Below are positions 63,999-64,000 of a stretch of 64,000 nucleotides of DNA, in pieces. The position numbers were made by a program, and so were the translations under genes. The notes beneath the pieces are model-generated. The model searched no databases. It was not told the DNA's origin and was given only the letters and a program-made list of their open reading frames with translations. The DNA lies in NCBI GenBank assembly GCA_029378245.1, contig JARKIF010000040.1, forward strand, positions 62,001 to 126,000. The letters run 5' to 3'. The first letter of the stretch is position 1. Every line of letters starts with the position of its first letter. The stretch is from Roridomyces roridus (Eukaryota > Basidiomycota > Agaricomycetes > Agaricales > Mycenaceae).

Positions 63999-64000
63999 GA

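Overview
The window is nuclear DNA from a mushroom-forming basidiomycete (Agaricomycetes; a Mycena-like member of the Agaricales is my guess and cannot be proven from sequence alone). The evidence is dense short GT-AG introns (about 45-60 nt) and gene families typical of these fungi: the C-terminal part of a NACHT-WD40 protein, several F-box proteins, a trichodiene-synthase-like terpene cyclase, a cytochrome P450, an A-T-TE adenylating enzyme, a CVNH lectin-like protein and DUF6593-like proteins. No protein-coding gene is prokaryotic in style and no rRNA, intact tRNA or CRISPR is seen.

Layout. 0-10 kb: tail of a 14-repeat WD40 protein, an F-box gene with a one-base frameshift, 4.8 kb of gene-free repeat-rich DNA, and an intact F-box gene. 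10.2-25.8 kb: a decayed copy (copy A) of a segment whose better preserved twin (copy B) lies at 44.0-48.4 kb. Copy A carries the same genes (5' end of the A-T-TE gene, terpene synthase, small membrane protein, DUF6593-like tail) but has been hit by at least four insertions: three TIR elements with 8-bp target duplications and a 6-kb composite insert with a target duplication of up to 12 bp. Its left edge is fused to the 3' half of an F-box gene. 26-28 kb: an F-box gene that has lost its ATG and an intact F-box-like gene. 28-44 kb: sparse region with two paralogous secreted-protein genes, a small membrane protein, a P450 with two frameshifts next to a terpene-synthase relic, two hAT-like MITEs, a CVNH gene and the complete A-T-TE gene. 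44.7-45.9 kb: intact terpene synthase.

47-64 kb is an expanding array of one unrecognised family of small four-helix membrane proteins: seven intact genes and seven broken or truncated copies, in both orientations, built by nested duplications (50.2-52.3 kb repeated at 55.7-57.8 kb; 54.2-55.7 kb repeated at 58.1-59.6 kb). Members share two N-terminal helices, a linker with an LEAGTAP-like motif, two C-terminal helices separated by a loop with a QN-x-x-D signature, and an acidic/lysine tail. Several share a leader (ACACTCTTTCTTGCCTTCCACC) directly before the ATG. A divergent relative sits at 32.5 kb and a transposon-shattered one spans 15.5-25.5 kb.

How the parts may work together is inference: terpene synthase, P450 and A-T-TE enzyme within 11 kb suggest a remnant or active terpenoid/aryl-acid metabolite cluster, while the secreted pair, CVNH protein, WD40 protein and the membrane array look like rapidly evolving surface or non-self-interaction genes. 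All splice models were made by eye from GT-AG sites, frame continuity and paralogue comparison.
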